64,000 nucleotides of DNA from Paenibacillus sp. FSL R5-0912 (GCF_000758605.1 NZ_CP009282.1:6882001-6946000); one strand, 5' to 3'. Positions 45,014 to 54,267 are shown, numbered from the stretch's first letter. The notes: generated by a model not told the origin, from the letters alone. Program-made: numbers and translations.

Positions 45014-45156
45014 GGCCGAAAACCCCCGTCATTTCAAAATTAGCTGGGTTTATGTAAATTGTATGTTAGCACTTTATCATATCTAGGTTATAACGTTCTG
45101 CCTCCGGTTGCAAGTTTAGGGCTGAAGCAAATTGCAAAACTGGTGTTTTCAGGCAA

Positions 45157-45190
45157 CAAAAAAGCGCCATCTTTCCGGAAAAAGAGGCGC
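45157..45190 (-). terminator. Terminator between rsiW and cdaA
   Basis: GCGCC and GGCGC arms around a 17-nt loop, followed by six T on the minus strand. It sets the sigW-rsiW unit apart from cdaA. Confidence 0.75.
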
Positions 45191-45224
45191 AAATGAGTTT
45201 TCTGCTACAAGCGACCAACATTAG

Positions 45225-45839
45225 CTATCGGTAGGCAACTTCAGAGAACATGTTCGTCACTTTATACCAGAGCCAGCTTACCGCTTGGTCTATGCTTTTG
45301 ACTTGCCCGGAAATATGGGCGGTTGAAGCCTGATACAGCGAGCCGTCGATCACCGTCACATTGCCGTTGACTTCCCCATAAACTTGAGTTTTACCGTTCT
45401 CCACCGTCAGATTGCCGGAAATGACTTTGCCGGAAGGTACGATAACCGTATCCCCTTGGATAACAACCTGATCGAGGTCAGTCCCTCTGACTACAAGCTG
45501 TCTATCCTGATTCCAAAAAGTTACAGAGCTCATCAGCATCACGAAGATAAACACAGAGGCTGCCGTAAGCGCCGGATGTCGTTTGATCCAGGTGATAAAA
45601 GCTCTTTCCTTCTTGGGTTTCGGTAATGAATTCATAATCCGGCCTACAAGATCCTCCGAGGCAACAGGGGTCTGGTGCATCAGGGAAAACATCAGCATAT
45701 CGGTCTGTTCCAGTTCCTTGAACTTCGCACGGCAATCCGTACAGGATAGAAGATGCTCCTTCAATTCCCTCTGCTGCAGTTCGGGCAAGTCGTCATCCAG
45801 GTAGTCGTGCATCATAGAGACGGCCAGTTTGCATTCCAT
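45225..45839 (-). CDS. rsiW: Anti-sigma-W factor
   Basis: A 204-residue single-pass membrane protein. The zinc anti-sigma motif is H29-x3-C33-x2-C36 in KEHLLSCTDCRAKF; the TM segment is about 85-106 (ASVFIFVMLMSSVTF). The extracellular part (120-185) has bactofilin-like beta repeats (VIVPSGKVISGNLTV, TQVYGEVNGNVTVI), not seen in every RsiW. It holds sigma-W inactive until cleaved on envelope stress. The start MECKLAV at 45839 is chosen for its AAAGGA site. It follows sigW. Confidence 0.9.
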   Translation of the reverse strand: MECKLAVSMMHDYLDDDLPELQQRELKEHLLSCTDCRAKFKELEQTDMLMFSLMHQTPVASEDLVGRIMNSLPKPKKERAFITWIKRHPALTAASVFIFVMLMSSVTFWNQDRQLVVRGTDLDQVVIQGDTVIVPSGKVISGNLTVENGKTQVYGEVNGNVTVIDGSLYQASTAHISGQVKSIDQAVSWLWYKVTNMFSEVAYR

Positions 45840-45962
45840 AGGAGCCAATCCTTTCATGAGTGCTTATTTAATTCTTTCAAGACATAGGAGCAGGACGCAT
45901 AAGACTTGCTTAACTTACATACGTCACTGCCATGCAGGAGTTTCATAAAAAATAATCTATTT

Positions 45963-46529
45963 TTACAATTTAGGGCCTAATTTTTTACGTAAAAACTCAC
46001 GTCCGCGATGCACACGGGTCTTGATCGTCGTCACAGGCATATCCAGCACATCACTGATTTCCTGAAGCGATAAATCCTGCAGATAGCGCAGTATCATCAC
46101 CGATCTGTATTTCACGGGCAGACTGTCGATGGCTTCATAGATGAGGCCCTGAGTCTCTGAGAGCAGCAGTTCTGTCTCCGGTGTCACATTATCGCTCGGA
46201 ATCATCGAATACCCGTCAATTCCCTCTTGATCGTTCATCTCGGCATCTAATGAATACGTTGGGCGCCGCTTGCGCAGCCGGTCAATACAAAGGTTCGTAC
46301 CGATACGGTAGATCCACGTTGAGAACTTCTGTTTATCATCATAACGGTCCAAATTCCGGTACACGCGCAAAAACGTTTCCTGAACAATATCTTCCGCCTC
46401 ATGGCGGTTATTCAGCATACGGTAAGCCAAATGATATATTTTGTCTTTATATAGTTCCACAAGCTCGGCAAATGCCCTTTGGTCGCCCTTCAAGGCGAGC
46501 TTTGTCAATCTGCCTTCCAGATTCTCCAC
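45963..46529 (-). CDS. sigW: ECF sigma factor sigma-W
   Basis: A 188-residue ECF sigma factor with region 2 (LAYRMLNNRHEAEDIVQETFLRVYR) and region 4 (PVKYRSVMILRYLQDLSLQEIS...TTIKTRVHRGREFLRKKL). It starts with GTG after GGGGGAG. Its place directly before rsiW and cdaA matches sigW in other Bacillales. It drives genes that protect the envelope from antimicrobials and detergents. Confidence 0.93.
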   Translation of the reverse strand: MENLEGRLTKLALKGDQRAFAELVELYKDKIYHLAYRMLNNRHEAEDIVQETFLRVYRNLDRYDDKQKFSTWIYRIGTNLCIDRLRKRRPTYSLDAEMNDQEGIDGYSMIPSDNVTPETELLLSETQGLIYEAIDSLPVKYRSVMILRYLQDLSLQEISDVLDMPVTTIKTRVHRGREFLRKKLGPKL

Positions 46530-46689
46530 CTGTTAACTCCCCCAGACTTGCCGCCCTTGGTATCTCAGTTTCCGAAAATCCACGGTACAAGCATATAAAT
46601 CGTAATTCAAGTTCTTGCAAAAATCAAGGTTTGTATTGTTACCTTCTATATATTGTGATTGGAAAAGAGGACAGGCGGGCTGATTAGTC

Positions 46690-46832
46690 GCGGACTGCGC
46701 AGAACATTTGGACTTCCGGTCGCTGTTATTGGCAGATTTCCTGATTGGAACCGCAATCTGCGGTCGAAATCTGCCAATAAAGGCGAACGCTGCCGCTCCT
46801 CCAGTTCCAAATTTCCGCTCCGCCGTCTCCAT
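46690..46832. repeat. Structured interspersed repeat, copy B
   Basis: Matches copy A (11509-11643) in layout. A perfect 15-bp stem TTATTGGCAGATTTC (46726-46740) with its complement at 46766-46780 is extended by TCGC (46720-46723) pairing with GCGA (46783-46786). The same two positions below the upper stem are a wobble and a mismatch in both copies. The 25-nt loop holds its own ACCGC/GCGGT hairpin. The 610-bp gap between sigW and ppc holds this, a minor hairpin at 46904-46930 and the ppc terminator, and no gene. Confidence 0.7.
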
Positions 46833-46985
46833 CAGCCAGGGGGGACCTCTTTTTTGTTGCCCAAAGTATATCTCAGGCAACAATGGGGTAGGGCAAAGTG
46901 CGCGAAGCTGCACTGTGTTTAAGCAGCTTCTACTACTGGCACTTGGATTCGGCTGGATTTATGACTCCCGGCCTCCCTTATACAA

Positions 46986-47027
46986 ACAAACCCCCCGTCC
47001 AGCCTCTAATGCAGAGGCGACGGGGGG
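46986..47027 (-). terminator. Terminator of ppc
   Basis: CCCCCCGTC and GACGGGGGG arms with an inner GCCTCT/AGAGGC stem, then TTTGTTTG on the minus strand. Confidence 0.88.
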
Positions 47028-47139
47028 TTTGGGAAGCGGCTGCGCCGGCTTCACATCAAAACCTGCAAAGCGGCTTCGCCGACTTTAAGATCAAGATCGC
47101 TAGATCAAGACCGAACAAGCAAGAGCTCAAGCAAAGGCA

Positions 47140-49932
47140 TCAGCCGGTATTCCGGAGACCGGCGGCAATACCGTTGATGGTAAGCAGTACCTCGCGCAGC
47201 AGCTCAGCGTCATCGCCCTCCACATCGCGCAGGGCGCGAAGCTCGGCAAGGAGCTGAACCTGCAGGTAGCTGAGCGGATCAACATACGGGTTACGCAGGC
47301 GGATCGATTCCTGAATAACCGGAACATTATCCAGAATGTCCTGCTGACCGGTAATCTTCAGGATCAGCTCGGAGGTCAGCTTGAATTCGGCTTCAATCTG
47401 GCCGAAGATCCGCTGACGCGCCTCTTCGTTTTTGCCCATGCCGGCATATTCCTTGGCGATTACGAGATCCGCCTTGGCAATAGCCATCTGCAGGGTATCG
47501 ATCAAGGTCGTGAAGAAAGAGAAGTTGGCATACATATGCTGCATGATCTTCAAATTCTCTTCTTTATCCTCATAGAAGCTCTGCAGTCCTGTTCCGGCCG
47601 CATACCATGCAGGCAGCAGATAACGGCTCTGCGTCCAGGCGAATACCCAAGGGATGGCACGCAGATCCTCGAAGCGTTCACTGTTCTTACGCTTCGAAGG
47701 ACGTGAACCGATATTCAGTTCCCCAACCTCCGGCAGCGGGGTTGATTCTTTGAAGTACGTCAGGAAATCTGGATCACGGAAGATCAGATCCTGATATTTG
47801 TTCAGGGAGACTTCAGAGATGCGCGCAATAATCTCATCCCATTTCGCTTCATACAGATCCGCCTGTGGCGATCTGGCATGAATGGCTGCCGTAACCAGAG
47901 CAGATGTCGCCTGCTCCAGACTGCGGTAAGCAATGCCTTTCATCGAATACCGGGAAGAGATCACCTCCCCCTGCTCGGTAATCTTGATACCGCCGCCAAT
48001 GGTGGAAGCCGGCTGGGCCAGAATACTCCGGTTCAGCGGCATACCGCCACGTCCGAGGGCTCCGCCGCGTCCGTGGAAGAATTTCAGCTTAATGCCGAAT
48101 TCATCGGCTGTCGCTGTAATCTGCTTCAGGGCAACGCGCAGCTCCCAGTTCGCCGTAACCACGCCACCGTCCTTATTACTGTCCGAATAACCAAGCATGA
48201 TTTCCTGCAGGTCATTCATCGCAGTAACGGCATCGCGGTAGATCGGCATGCTGAGCAGCGTATGCATAATCTGCGGTGCCTCATGAAGGTCGTCAATGGT
48301 TTCAAACAGCGGTACCGCCTGCAAAGTACAAACCACCGTACCGTCGTTGTCTTTGCGGAACAGTCCCACTTCTTTGGAGAATACCATGACTTCAAGAATA
48401 TCACTGGCTGCCTCCGCCATACTGATCAGATAGCTTGTGATACACTGTTTGCCGTATTCCTCCTGGGCCTGGAAGATTGTCCGGTATACCGCAAGGCACT
48501 CCTCCGTACCTTCACTATAAGACTGGTAAGGAGATGTCAGCGGACGCGGATCATTCAGCAGCTTTTCGAGCAGCTCAATCTTTTGTTTCTCCTCAAGCTT
48601 GGAGTAGTCCGGTGTAACATTCATTTTGGCCAGAATCTCCGTCATCGCATTCTCATGCTCCTGGCTGTGCTGGCGGACGTCCAGGGTTGACGTATGGAAG
48701 CCGAACAGCTCCACCTGGCGGATTAGCTTCTTAATGTAGGTGTCTGCTACATAATCAGCATAGTGATGCCGCAGGCTGCGATCAATCACGTTCAAATCAT
48801 CTATAAATTGCTCTGGTGAGGAGTAGCGCACAGGCGTGCCTTTTTTCTCATCGTCCAGAACATTCTGTGTCTTGGAGATCATATAGCTGAGCTTAATCCG
48901 GTATGGTTCATTATCATTACGCCAGGCATCAACCCGGTTAAGATTGATAATATTACGGTCCTTCTCAATGGACTCCAGCAGCTCCGGCGTCACATTGACG
49001 ATGCTTGTACTAAAGCTTAGGTACTGCATCAATTCGCGCATAATCCGCTGATACTCACGAATGGCCAGTTTGCGCTGCAGACGCAGCGTCTGCATAGTTA
49101 CGGCTGCTGTCACGGAAGGGTTACCGTCGCGGTCGCCGCCAATCCATGAACCGAAACGAAGATAAGTTGGCACATGCCAGTTCTGGCCAGGATAGTACTT
49201 ACTCAAACATCGCTCAAGTTCTTGATAGACATCCGGCAGCACTTCAAAAATCGTCTCATGGAAATAGTACATGCCATTGCGCACTTCATCGAGCACAGTA
49301 GGCTTACGGTCGCGCAACTCATCCGTCTGCCACAGTGTAATCACTTCATTCAGCAGCTTCTCACGGAGCTGTTCGCGTTCGCGGAACGTCAGAGTCGGAT
49401 TATCCAGTCCCATGACATCATCGGAGATCCGTTTGTGGATATCGAGGATCGCACGGCGCATAGCTTCCGTAGGGTGAGCCGTCATAACTAGTTCCAGAGA
49501 CAGGCCGTTCATAATCTCATGAACATCCTCGTGGGAGAAATCCCGCTCGCGGAGCTCCTGAATCGCGCTTTCAATCGACCCTGGCTGTACGGTCTCCCCG
49601 GCAGAACGTTCATAATCGCGCTTACGGCGAATCCGGTGATTCTGCTCGGCTATGTTCACTAATTGAAAATAAATGGCGAAAGCCCGTATCACCTGATGCC
49701 GGTTCTCCGTATCCAGTGAACTAATTAGCTCTTTAAATTCATTGTGCAGTTCAGGCAAAAACAATGAGCGCAGCGATTTACTGGTTTCACGGATCTTCTC
49801 CACGATATCCAGCAGTTCGTTGCCACCTTGGTGTACCAAGACTTCGCCCAGAATATTCCCCAAGAACCGTACGTCCCGCCGCAGCAGATTATTGGAGTTG
49901 CTTTTGCTAACGGTAGTCGTAAGTTCGGTCAT
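47140..49932 (-). CDS. ppc: Phosphoenolpyruvate carboxylase
   Basis: A 930-residue cytoplasmic enzyme that adds bicarbonate to PEP to form oxaloacetate and refill the TCA cycle. The catalytic histidine is in VMTAHPTEAMRR; the glycine-rich catalytic loop FHGRGGALGRGGMP is intact, and the C-terminus ends RNTG as required for activity. Its length fits the bacterial family. GGGGGGAG precedes the ATG. It is monocistronic with its own terminator. Confidence 0.97.
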   Translation of the reverse strand: MTELTTTVSKSNSNNLLRRDVRFLGNILGEVLVHQGGNELLDIVEKIRETSKSLRSLFLPELHNEFKELISSLDTENRHQVIRAFAIYFQLVNIAEQNHRIRRKRDYERSAGETVQPGSIESAIQELRERDFSHEDVHEIMNGLSLELVMTAHPTEAMRRAILDIHKRISDDVMGLDNPTLTFREREQLREKLLNEVITLWQTDELRDRKPTVLDEVRNGMYYFHETIFEVLPDVYQELERCLSKYYPGQNWHVPTYLRFGSWIGGDRDGNPSVTAAVTMQTLRLQRKLAIREYQRIMRELMQYLSFSTSIVNVTPELLESIEKDRNIINLNRVDAWRNDNEPYRIKLSYMISKTQNVLDDEKKGTPVRYSSPEQFIDDLNVIDRSLRHHYADYVADTYIKKLIRQVELFGFHTSTLDVRQHSQEHENAMTEILAKMNVTPDYSKLEEKQKIELLEKLLNDPRPLTSPYQSYSEGTEECLAVYRTIFQAQEEYGKQCITSYLISMAEAASDILEVMVFSKEVGLFRKDNDGTVVCTLQAVPLFETIDDLHEAPQIMHTLLSMPIYRDAVTAMNDLQEIMLGYSDSNKDGGVVTANWELRVALKQITATADEFGIKLKFFHGRGGALGRGGMPLNRSILAQPASTIGGGIKITEQGEVISSRYSMKGIAYRSLEQATSALVTAAIHARSPQADLYEAKWDEIIARISEVSLNKYQDLIFRDPDFLTYFKESTPLPEVGELNIGSRPSKRKNSERFEDLRAIPWVFAWTQSRYLLPAWYAAGTGLQSFYEDKEENLKIMQHMYANFSFFTTLIDTLQMAIAKADLVIAKEYAGMGKNEEARQRIFGQIEAEFKLTSELILKITGQQDILDNVPVIQESIRLRNPYVDPLSYLQVQLLAELRALRDVEGDDAELLREVLLTINGIAAGLRNTG

Positions 49933-50173
49933 TCTGCTCCCCCCATCCTCTTCCGGATCAATGCTCTTAACATTGTCTATTTAAAAGCTTTCCTCATATC
50001 ATACAATAAAACTGCCCGGAAATCTTCAACTTTATTGCGCGGTAAAGCGATACAGCAATTAAGATTATACACCAATCCAGTTATTTATGCAGTCAGAATT
50101 AATTATGTATCTCTTCCTATATATATTGTCTGTTTTATGTAGTTAATATGTAATATTACATGACATAAAATAG
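49933..50173. other. AT-rich intergenic stretch between ppc and the phage tail cluster
   Basis: About 240 bp with no gene. It holds the ppc promoter and is the likely left border of the phage-derived region; no clear att repeat could be recognised. Confidence 0.4.
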
Positions 50174-50201
50174 AAAAAAAGCCGACTCCTCAGAGCCAGC
50201 T
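50174..50201 (-). terminator. Terminator at the end of the phage lysis genes
   Basis: AGCTGGCTC and GAGTCGGCT arms (one wobble pair) with a TGAG loop, then seven T on the minus strand. Confidence 0.82.
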
Positions 50202-50220
50202 GTCAATTATAAGTCATGTT

Positions 50221-50502
50221 TCATTTCATGGTATTCCCTGGCCGGTTATTGAATGCCAATTCAAATAATCCTGTAGCAGACAGTCCGGCAATCCCTCCTG
50301 CCCAGAGGCGAAGGGTAATACCGAGATCTGTAAAAGGGTACGCTGCCGCTCCAACCAGTAACCCTATGCCTAATCCTACAAACGGGATAACGCCCCGCGG
50401 CAGACGGGTATTATTTTTGATCAGCTGCACCAAAGCCAGAATAACTACGGCCAGTATTGAAGCAAAAGCTAACACATTGTCAAACAGTTCACTGTTAATC
50501 AT
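50221..50502 (-). CDS. Phage holin
   Basis: A 93-residue membrane protein with two to three TM segments (about 10-27, 40-58, 68-85) and short charged ends. Size, topology and place directly after the cell-wall peptidase suit a holin that opens the membrane for lysis. It shares the overlap at 50502 with the peptidase stop. The family is not certain from sequence alone. Confidence 0.75.
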   Translation of the reverse strand: MINSELFDNVLAFASILAVVILALVQLIKNNTRLPRGVIPFVGLGIGLLVGAAAYPFTDLGITLRLWAGGIAGLSATGLFELAFNNRPGNTMK

Positions 50503-51209
50503 CAGTTCGCTCCCTTCTGGTGGCTACTTGTAATATTCACTGTTCTTGTCGCCGGATTGTAGCCGACCTGTGCTCCTAGCGCTTCTGCGATCACACGAAC
50601 GGGAGCATAAGTAACACCATTCTCCAGCATCCCTTCTACAATCTTCACTCCGTTCACTTTTACCGTTGCTGTAATTTCACTCTTCACAGTTTGTTCCTCC
50701 TTGAGCTTGATGCGTTCATACACTGCCGCCACTGCTGCCGTAGCAGGCTCCGCTCCTGTCCGAAGTGCTGCCAGCGTCATTCCAAAGCTCAGCTGAAAAT
50801 GCGGATAATCCTTGAAACTGGTCCAGTCCCCGCCCCATTCAAACCCGATTGCCTTGGCCTGCTGCACCACTTCCAGCCAATCGGCCGTGCAGTCATTGTC
50901 CCCGTCCTTGTTCGTATCCCAAGAAACACTTGAGCCATTCGGGAGCAGCAGTGCAAAATCCACCGCCAGTCCATAATTGTGATAGCTATATCCGCCGCGT
51001 GCATTAGTGACAATCGTTCCCGGCTTGGTTCGTCCCTGGGCATAGAGCGCATCCTGCTCGGCAGTCGTCCGCAGTCCCTGGGTAATCAGGATGGGAACAC
51101 CGCAAGCATAGCAGCGTTCAATCAGCGTTGTAGCTGCGGCGAGTACGGCGGGATGGAGTCCGGATAGACGGGCAGCGGATCTATTTAAAACCTGAGTCAG
51201 AGTCAGCAT
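50502..51209 (-). CDS. M15-type endolysin (L-Ala-D-Glu / D,D-peptidase) with stalk-like C-terminal domain
   Basis: A 235-residue lysis enzyme. Residues 1-150 form an M15 peptidase; zinc ligands are His and Asp in SYHNYGLAVDF and His in DYPHFQLSFG. Residues 165-230 resemble the copper amine oxidase N-terminal-type stalk domain (VNGVKIVEGMLENGVTYAPVRVIAEALGA), which probably binds the wall. It cuts peptidoglycan stem peptides. It overlaps the upstream membrane-protein gene by 29 bp. Confidence 0.85.
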   Translation of the reverse strand: MLTLTQVLNRSAARLSGLHPAVLAAATTLIERCYACGVPILITQGLRTTAEQDALYAQGRTKPGTIVTNARGGYSYHNYGLAVDFALLLPNGSSVSWDTNKDGDNDCTADWLEVVQQAKAIGFEWGGDWTSFKDYPHFQLSFGMTLAALRTGAEPATAAVAAVYERIKLKEEQTVKSEITATVKVNGVKIVEGMLENGVTYAPVRVIAEALGAQVGYNPATRTVNITSSHQKGAN

Positions 51210-51570
51210 GCGGATCCCTCCCTTTCCTGATCCCGGACAGTACCAAGAACAAATCCTGGCATTTGGTGTACATTAACAGCGTCAGAATGACCAGTCCTAC
51301 AGTAGTGCACGTCTGGGCAATGGCCCAGGCTTCCGATTGCAGCGAGCTCAGCACAGCGTCCGAACCGGAAGTACTGAATCTGATCCAGAAGGCAACCGCC
51401 ATGTTAACGGTATACGCCCCCAGAAAAAAGAACACTGCCAGCATAAACAGACTGACCACGCGTACCTGGAACCTTTTGCGGAAATACAAAAAAAGCGCAG
51501 CTATCAGCAGCAGCGCACAGATAAAGGATATGGAATACGCTATGAACAACACAATATCAATGATGCTCAT
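51181..51570 (-). CDS. Phage-cluster membrane protein, three TM segments
   Basis: A 129-residue protein starting MSIIDIV at 51570. TM segments lie near 3-25, 35-58 and 80-105. No known family was recognised. Its position in the lysis module suggests a holin-like or accessory lysis role. Confidence 0.65.
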   Translation of the reverse strand: MSIIDIVLFIAYSISFICALLLIAALFLYFRKRFQVRVVSLFMLAVFFFLGAYTVNMAVAFWIRFSTSGSDAVLSSLQSEAWAIAQTCTTVGLVILTLLMYTKCQDLFLVLSGIRKGRDPHADSDSGFK

Positions 51571-51754
51571 CCTCTGCCCCCCGATCATAGATTAGGAACT
51601 CGGCGAACCCGTTGTTCCTGATTTCATCTTGAATTTCTTTGGAGACATTCTTGTACCTTCGGATAGAGAGCGATACTCTCATTCCCGCTTGCGTCAGCTT
51701 CCGTTCTCTATCCCGGTGCAGGGGAGATAGTCGCTTGATCCAGTGGCTCAGCAC
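51557..51754 (-). CDS. Small basic protein of the phage cluster
   Basis: A 65-residue protein starting with GTG at 51754, chosen because GGGGGG lies 5 bp before it. It is rich in Arg and Lys (LSPLHRDRERKLTQAG, LSIRRYKNVSKEIQDEI) and has no known family. It begins 1 bp after the previous stop and overlaps the next gene, so it belongs to the lysis operon. Confidence 0.55.
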   Translation of the reverse strand: MLSHWIKRLSPLHRDRERKLTQAGMRVSLSIRRYKNVSKEIQDEIRNNGFAEFLIYDRGAEDEHH

Positions 51755-51755
51755 G

Positions 51756-52070
51756 TTATCCCCCCCTGTCTTCTTCATTAATACCATCTGAATTCTTGTT
51801 GCCCGCTGAATGGTCGATCTTCAATCGCTGCAGCACTTCAAGTGTCGGTGCCATGAAGTCAGACCGCTCTTTGTCGAGGATATTCTGCAGCCTGTCCCTG
51901 TCTTCCTCAGCACGCTCCAGCAGTTCACGCGGCACCAGATTCCCCTTCACAATCGACCGCAAAAGCACAAGAAAAATCATCAGCAGAATCAAAGCGATGA
52001 TGTAGGCCAGCCCATACTTATCTGCCAAAGGCAGCAGCTTCTCCAAATTCGCAACATCGTTGCTGTCCAT
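51756..52070 (-). CDS. Membrane-anchored coiled-coil protein of the phage cluster (XhlA/holin-like)
   Basis: A 104-residue protein starting MDSNDVA at 52070 after GGGAGTG. One TM segment (about 18-40, YIIALILLMIFLVLL) is followed by a charged coiled coil (LLERAEEDRDRLQNILDKE) and an acidic tail. Topology resembles small lysis accessory proteins; a holin role is possible. Confidence 0.6.
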   Translation of the reverse strand: MDSNDVANLEKLLPLADKYGLAYIIALILLMIFLVLLRSIVKGNLVPRELLERAEEDRDRLQNILDKERSDFMAPTLEVLQRLKIDHSAGNKNSDGINEEDRGG

Positions 52071-52130
52071 TGCTTCACTCCCTTCTGTGTTGGTCATTGA
52101 TGAAATTGCCCCCGAATGGGTCCGGGGGCA

Positions 52131-52155
52131 AAATAAAAACGCCTTGTTCGGCGCC
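52131..52155 (-). terminator. Terminator after the XkdX-like gene
   Basis: CGCC and GGCG arms around a six-base loop, then TTTTTATTTT on the minus strand. A second hairpin with GCCCCCG and CGGGGGC arms lies at 52108-52130. Confidence 0.65.
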
Positions 52156-52157
52156 TG

Positions 52158-52286
52158 CTAATCTTTTTGTGATGTGGCAAGAATTTCATCCAGTTCTTCG
52201 GCTGTGATATATTTTGGGCTGTACGTCTGCAGTTTAGTCTCTGTGACTTTGCCCATAACCCACATGTTAAGCAAAAACGGATACAT
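52158..52286 (-). CDS. XkdX-family small phage protein
   Basis: A 42-residue protein beginning MYPFLLNMWVMGKVTETKLQ and ending with an ITAEELDEIL helix, the pattern of XkdX proteins (short, aromatic start, then VTxxQL and ITxEEyeeI). GGAGGAGAAG precedes the ATG. XkdX genes lie between the tail-fibre gene and the lysis genes in PBSX-like clusters, as here. Function unknown. Confidence 0.75.
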   Translation of the reverse strand: MYPFLLNMWVMGKVTETKLQTYSPKYITAEELDEILATSQKD

Positions 52287-52549
52287 TCGTAATCTTCTCC
52301 TCCATCTCATAAGCAAGCCCATTACAGGCCAAAATCCAGCAGCGCCAGAATTGCAGCCTCGTTCGCCTCGGTACGCTGCTGTAGCGTAGCTATTTCTTAT
52401 GAGAGCGGCTTTTTAATAGATTGTTTCCACTGGGGTCCCCGAGTCCTCGCTGGGAGTAGGACAACTAATCTCTAGCTTTTTAGTTTCTGGATTGACTCGT
52501 TAGTTGTTGTTACATTCTGCAAAGTCCTGGCTGTACTTGTTCTACTCCC
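52287..52549. other. Gap between the fibre and XkdX genes holding a branched inverted-repeat element
   Basis: 52452-52549 has outer arms GGGAGTAG/CTACTCCC and inner arms ACAACTAA (52461-52468)/TTAGTTGT (52500-52507). The element starts right after the fibre stop codon. A short open stretch without a start (about 52315-52385, minus, encoding TLQQRTEANEAAILALLDF) may be a remnant of a fibre-associated gene. Confidence 0.5.
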
Positions 52550-54256
52550 TTAACCCCATGCTTCCCACGTAAAGGGTACGCTTATTGTGCTGCTCCAACC
52601 ATCAATAAATCCACCGAACCCACTACTATTAGTGTAAACATACCCCCCCATAGTTTGGGATGTGAATAAATATACGTTCCCTATGCCAACCTTCCTCCAA
52701 AAACAGTATGTCACTCCATCCTGCGGCACATTCCATACTATAGACATACTATCAGTAGTCTTCAGTCTGATAAATTCAGGTTTGAACGCCAAACCGCCTA
52801 CAGAAACATAACCCATTTCCCCCCCTGGAGTACTGTTACTTATATCTTTTGCGGGGTAAACAGTATTTAGTACGGTACCTGAACCTGAAGCATATAGTTT
52901 AGGTTGCATCGTGCCAACTACATTAAAGATATCAACACCACTACGAATATTACTTGCTATGAAGTTGCCATTTGCTATTACTGTAGACGCAATACCTGTT
53001 CCAAATCCACTATTAGTCACATAAGCCCCTGTAGGAAAACCCACAGATAATTGTCCCGCTCCGTTTGTCCAAATAGTTGTTGCCGATTGGTCATTAGCTC
53101 TATTAGGCATCGTCCCCACCGTCCCAGCAATAGTAGTTCCAGCCAACACATTTGCCGCTGGAACTGTAACGGCGGCAACCGTCCCGCCAGAAGTATATCC
53201 CGCCGGAATTGATTGAGCTACATTGCTAGGCGTACGATTAACAGCTCCGTTGTTCGGCATTGTCCCAGCAGTCCCCGCGATAGTTGTCCCAGTTAACACA
53301 TTAGCTGCCGGCACAGATACACCAGCCACCGTAATATCGGCATCATAAATTCCTGCTGCCTTCACAACAGCCGAAGCTCCCGGCGTCACCGTCCCTCCCG
53401 TTTGCACCGCCAGCGTACCGGTTACATCCCCTGCATCCGTTGCCGCCGTTTTTCCCGCGCGAATATCTCCGGCCACTGCATTCCCGGAGCCACCCGCGCT
53501 ATCTGCCAAAAAATCCGTTCCAACCTTGCGGAACATATAGGGTTTGCCTGCAAGCAGTTTCCCGGCGGCGTAGGCGATACCTTTTTGATCTTTCAATGGG
53601 ATAGCTCCAAGACCGTTCACATTGAGGGTCGGTCCTGCTGTATTTACCAGATTGGGCACAATTGTAATACCGAATCCTTCCGGCAAACTCGCTGGTGCAG
53701 GGGTCAAATTTACAGTATAAGCTGCACCAGTACCTGCCGTTATTGAATACGCAGGCTGCCGCACGTAGTCCACAGTAGGGGATTTCCCATTCAACTGCCC
53801 CTGAATCCCCGCTGTCACCCCATCCAAATACCCGAACTCCGCATTAGTCACAACACCCGTCCCGATCTTCGTAGCATCAATCGCCGCAGCAGCATTAACG
53901 TCCGCATTCACAATCACCCCCGGAGCAATCGCCGTTACGCCATCCCCCGTACTGGTTACATCCCCGGTATGATTGGGATGCACATAATTATTCGCCCCGG
54001 CAGCCACACCATCCAGCTTCGCCTTATCCGCTGCAGCCATCAGCCCGGCGGCGGACGCAGTAGCGGCGGCGGTGGATGCCTTGGCATTCCATGCTGTGCG
54101 ATCAGCAGCCGTGATATGCTTGACCGCATCTGCGGCATGATCCTGTACAGCCTTGACGGCTGTGTCCAGAATATCCATATTGCCGTTCAAATCCGTAATA
54201 TCCACGATATCTGTGCCATCCGGCTTTTTCAGTCCCAAATTCCCTGTTGTTTTCAT
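52550..54256 (-). CDS. Phage tail fibre protein
   Basis: A 568-residue fibre. Residues 1-180 are typical of Firmicute tail fibres (LDTAVKAVQDHAADAVKHIT, then AGLMAAADKAKLDGVAAGAN). The middle has repeats of VPAANVLxGTTIAGTxGTMPN at two or more sites. The last ~170 residues (from about 53060 down) are clearly lower in GC and rich in Ser, Tyr and Trp, as expected for a receptor-binding tip exchanged between phages. It follows the YmfQ-like gene. Confidence 0.85.
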   Translation of the reverse strand: MKTTGNLGLKKPDGTDIVDITDLNGNMDILDTAVKAVQDHAADAVKHITAADRTAWNAKASTAAATASAAGLMAAADKAKLDGVAAGANNYVHPNHTGDVTSTGDGVTAIAPGVIVNADVNAAAAIDATKIGTGVVTNAEFGYLDGVTAGIQGQLNGKSPTVDYVRQPAYSITAGTGAAYTVNLTPAPASLPEGFGITIVPNLVNTAGPTLNVNGLGAIPLKDQKGIAYAAGKLLAGKPYMFRKVGTDFLADSAGGSGNAVAGDIRAGKTAATDAGDVTGTLAVQTGGTVTPGASAVVKAAGIYDADITVAGVSVPAANVLTGTTIAGTAGTMPNNGAVNRTPSNVAQSIPAGYTSGGTVAAVTVPAANVLAGTTIAGTVGTMPNRANDQSATTIWTNGAGQLSVGFPTGAYVTNSGFGTGIASTVIANGNFIASNIRSGVDIFNVVGTMQPKLYASGSGTVLNTVYPAKDISNSTPGGEMGYVSVGGLAFKPEFIRLKTTDSMSIVWNVPQDGVTYCFWRKVGIGNVYLFTSQTMGGYVYTNSSGFGGFIDGWSSTISVPFTWEAWG

Positions 54257-54267
54257 CGCTCACACTC

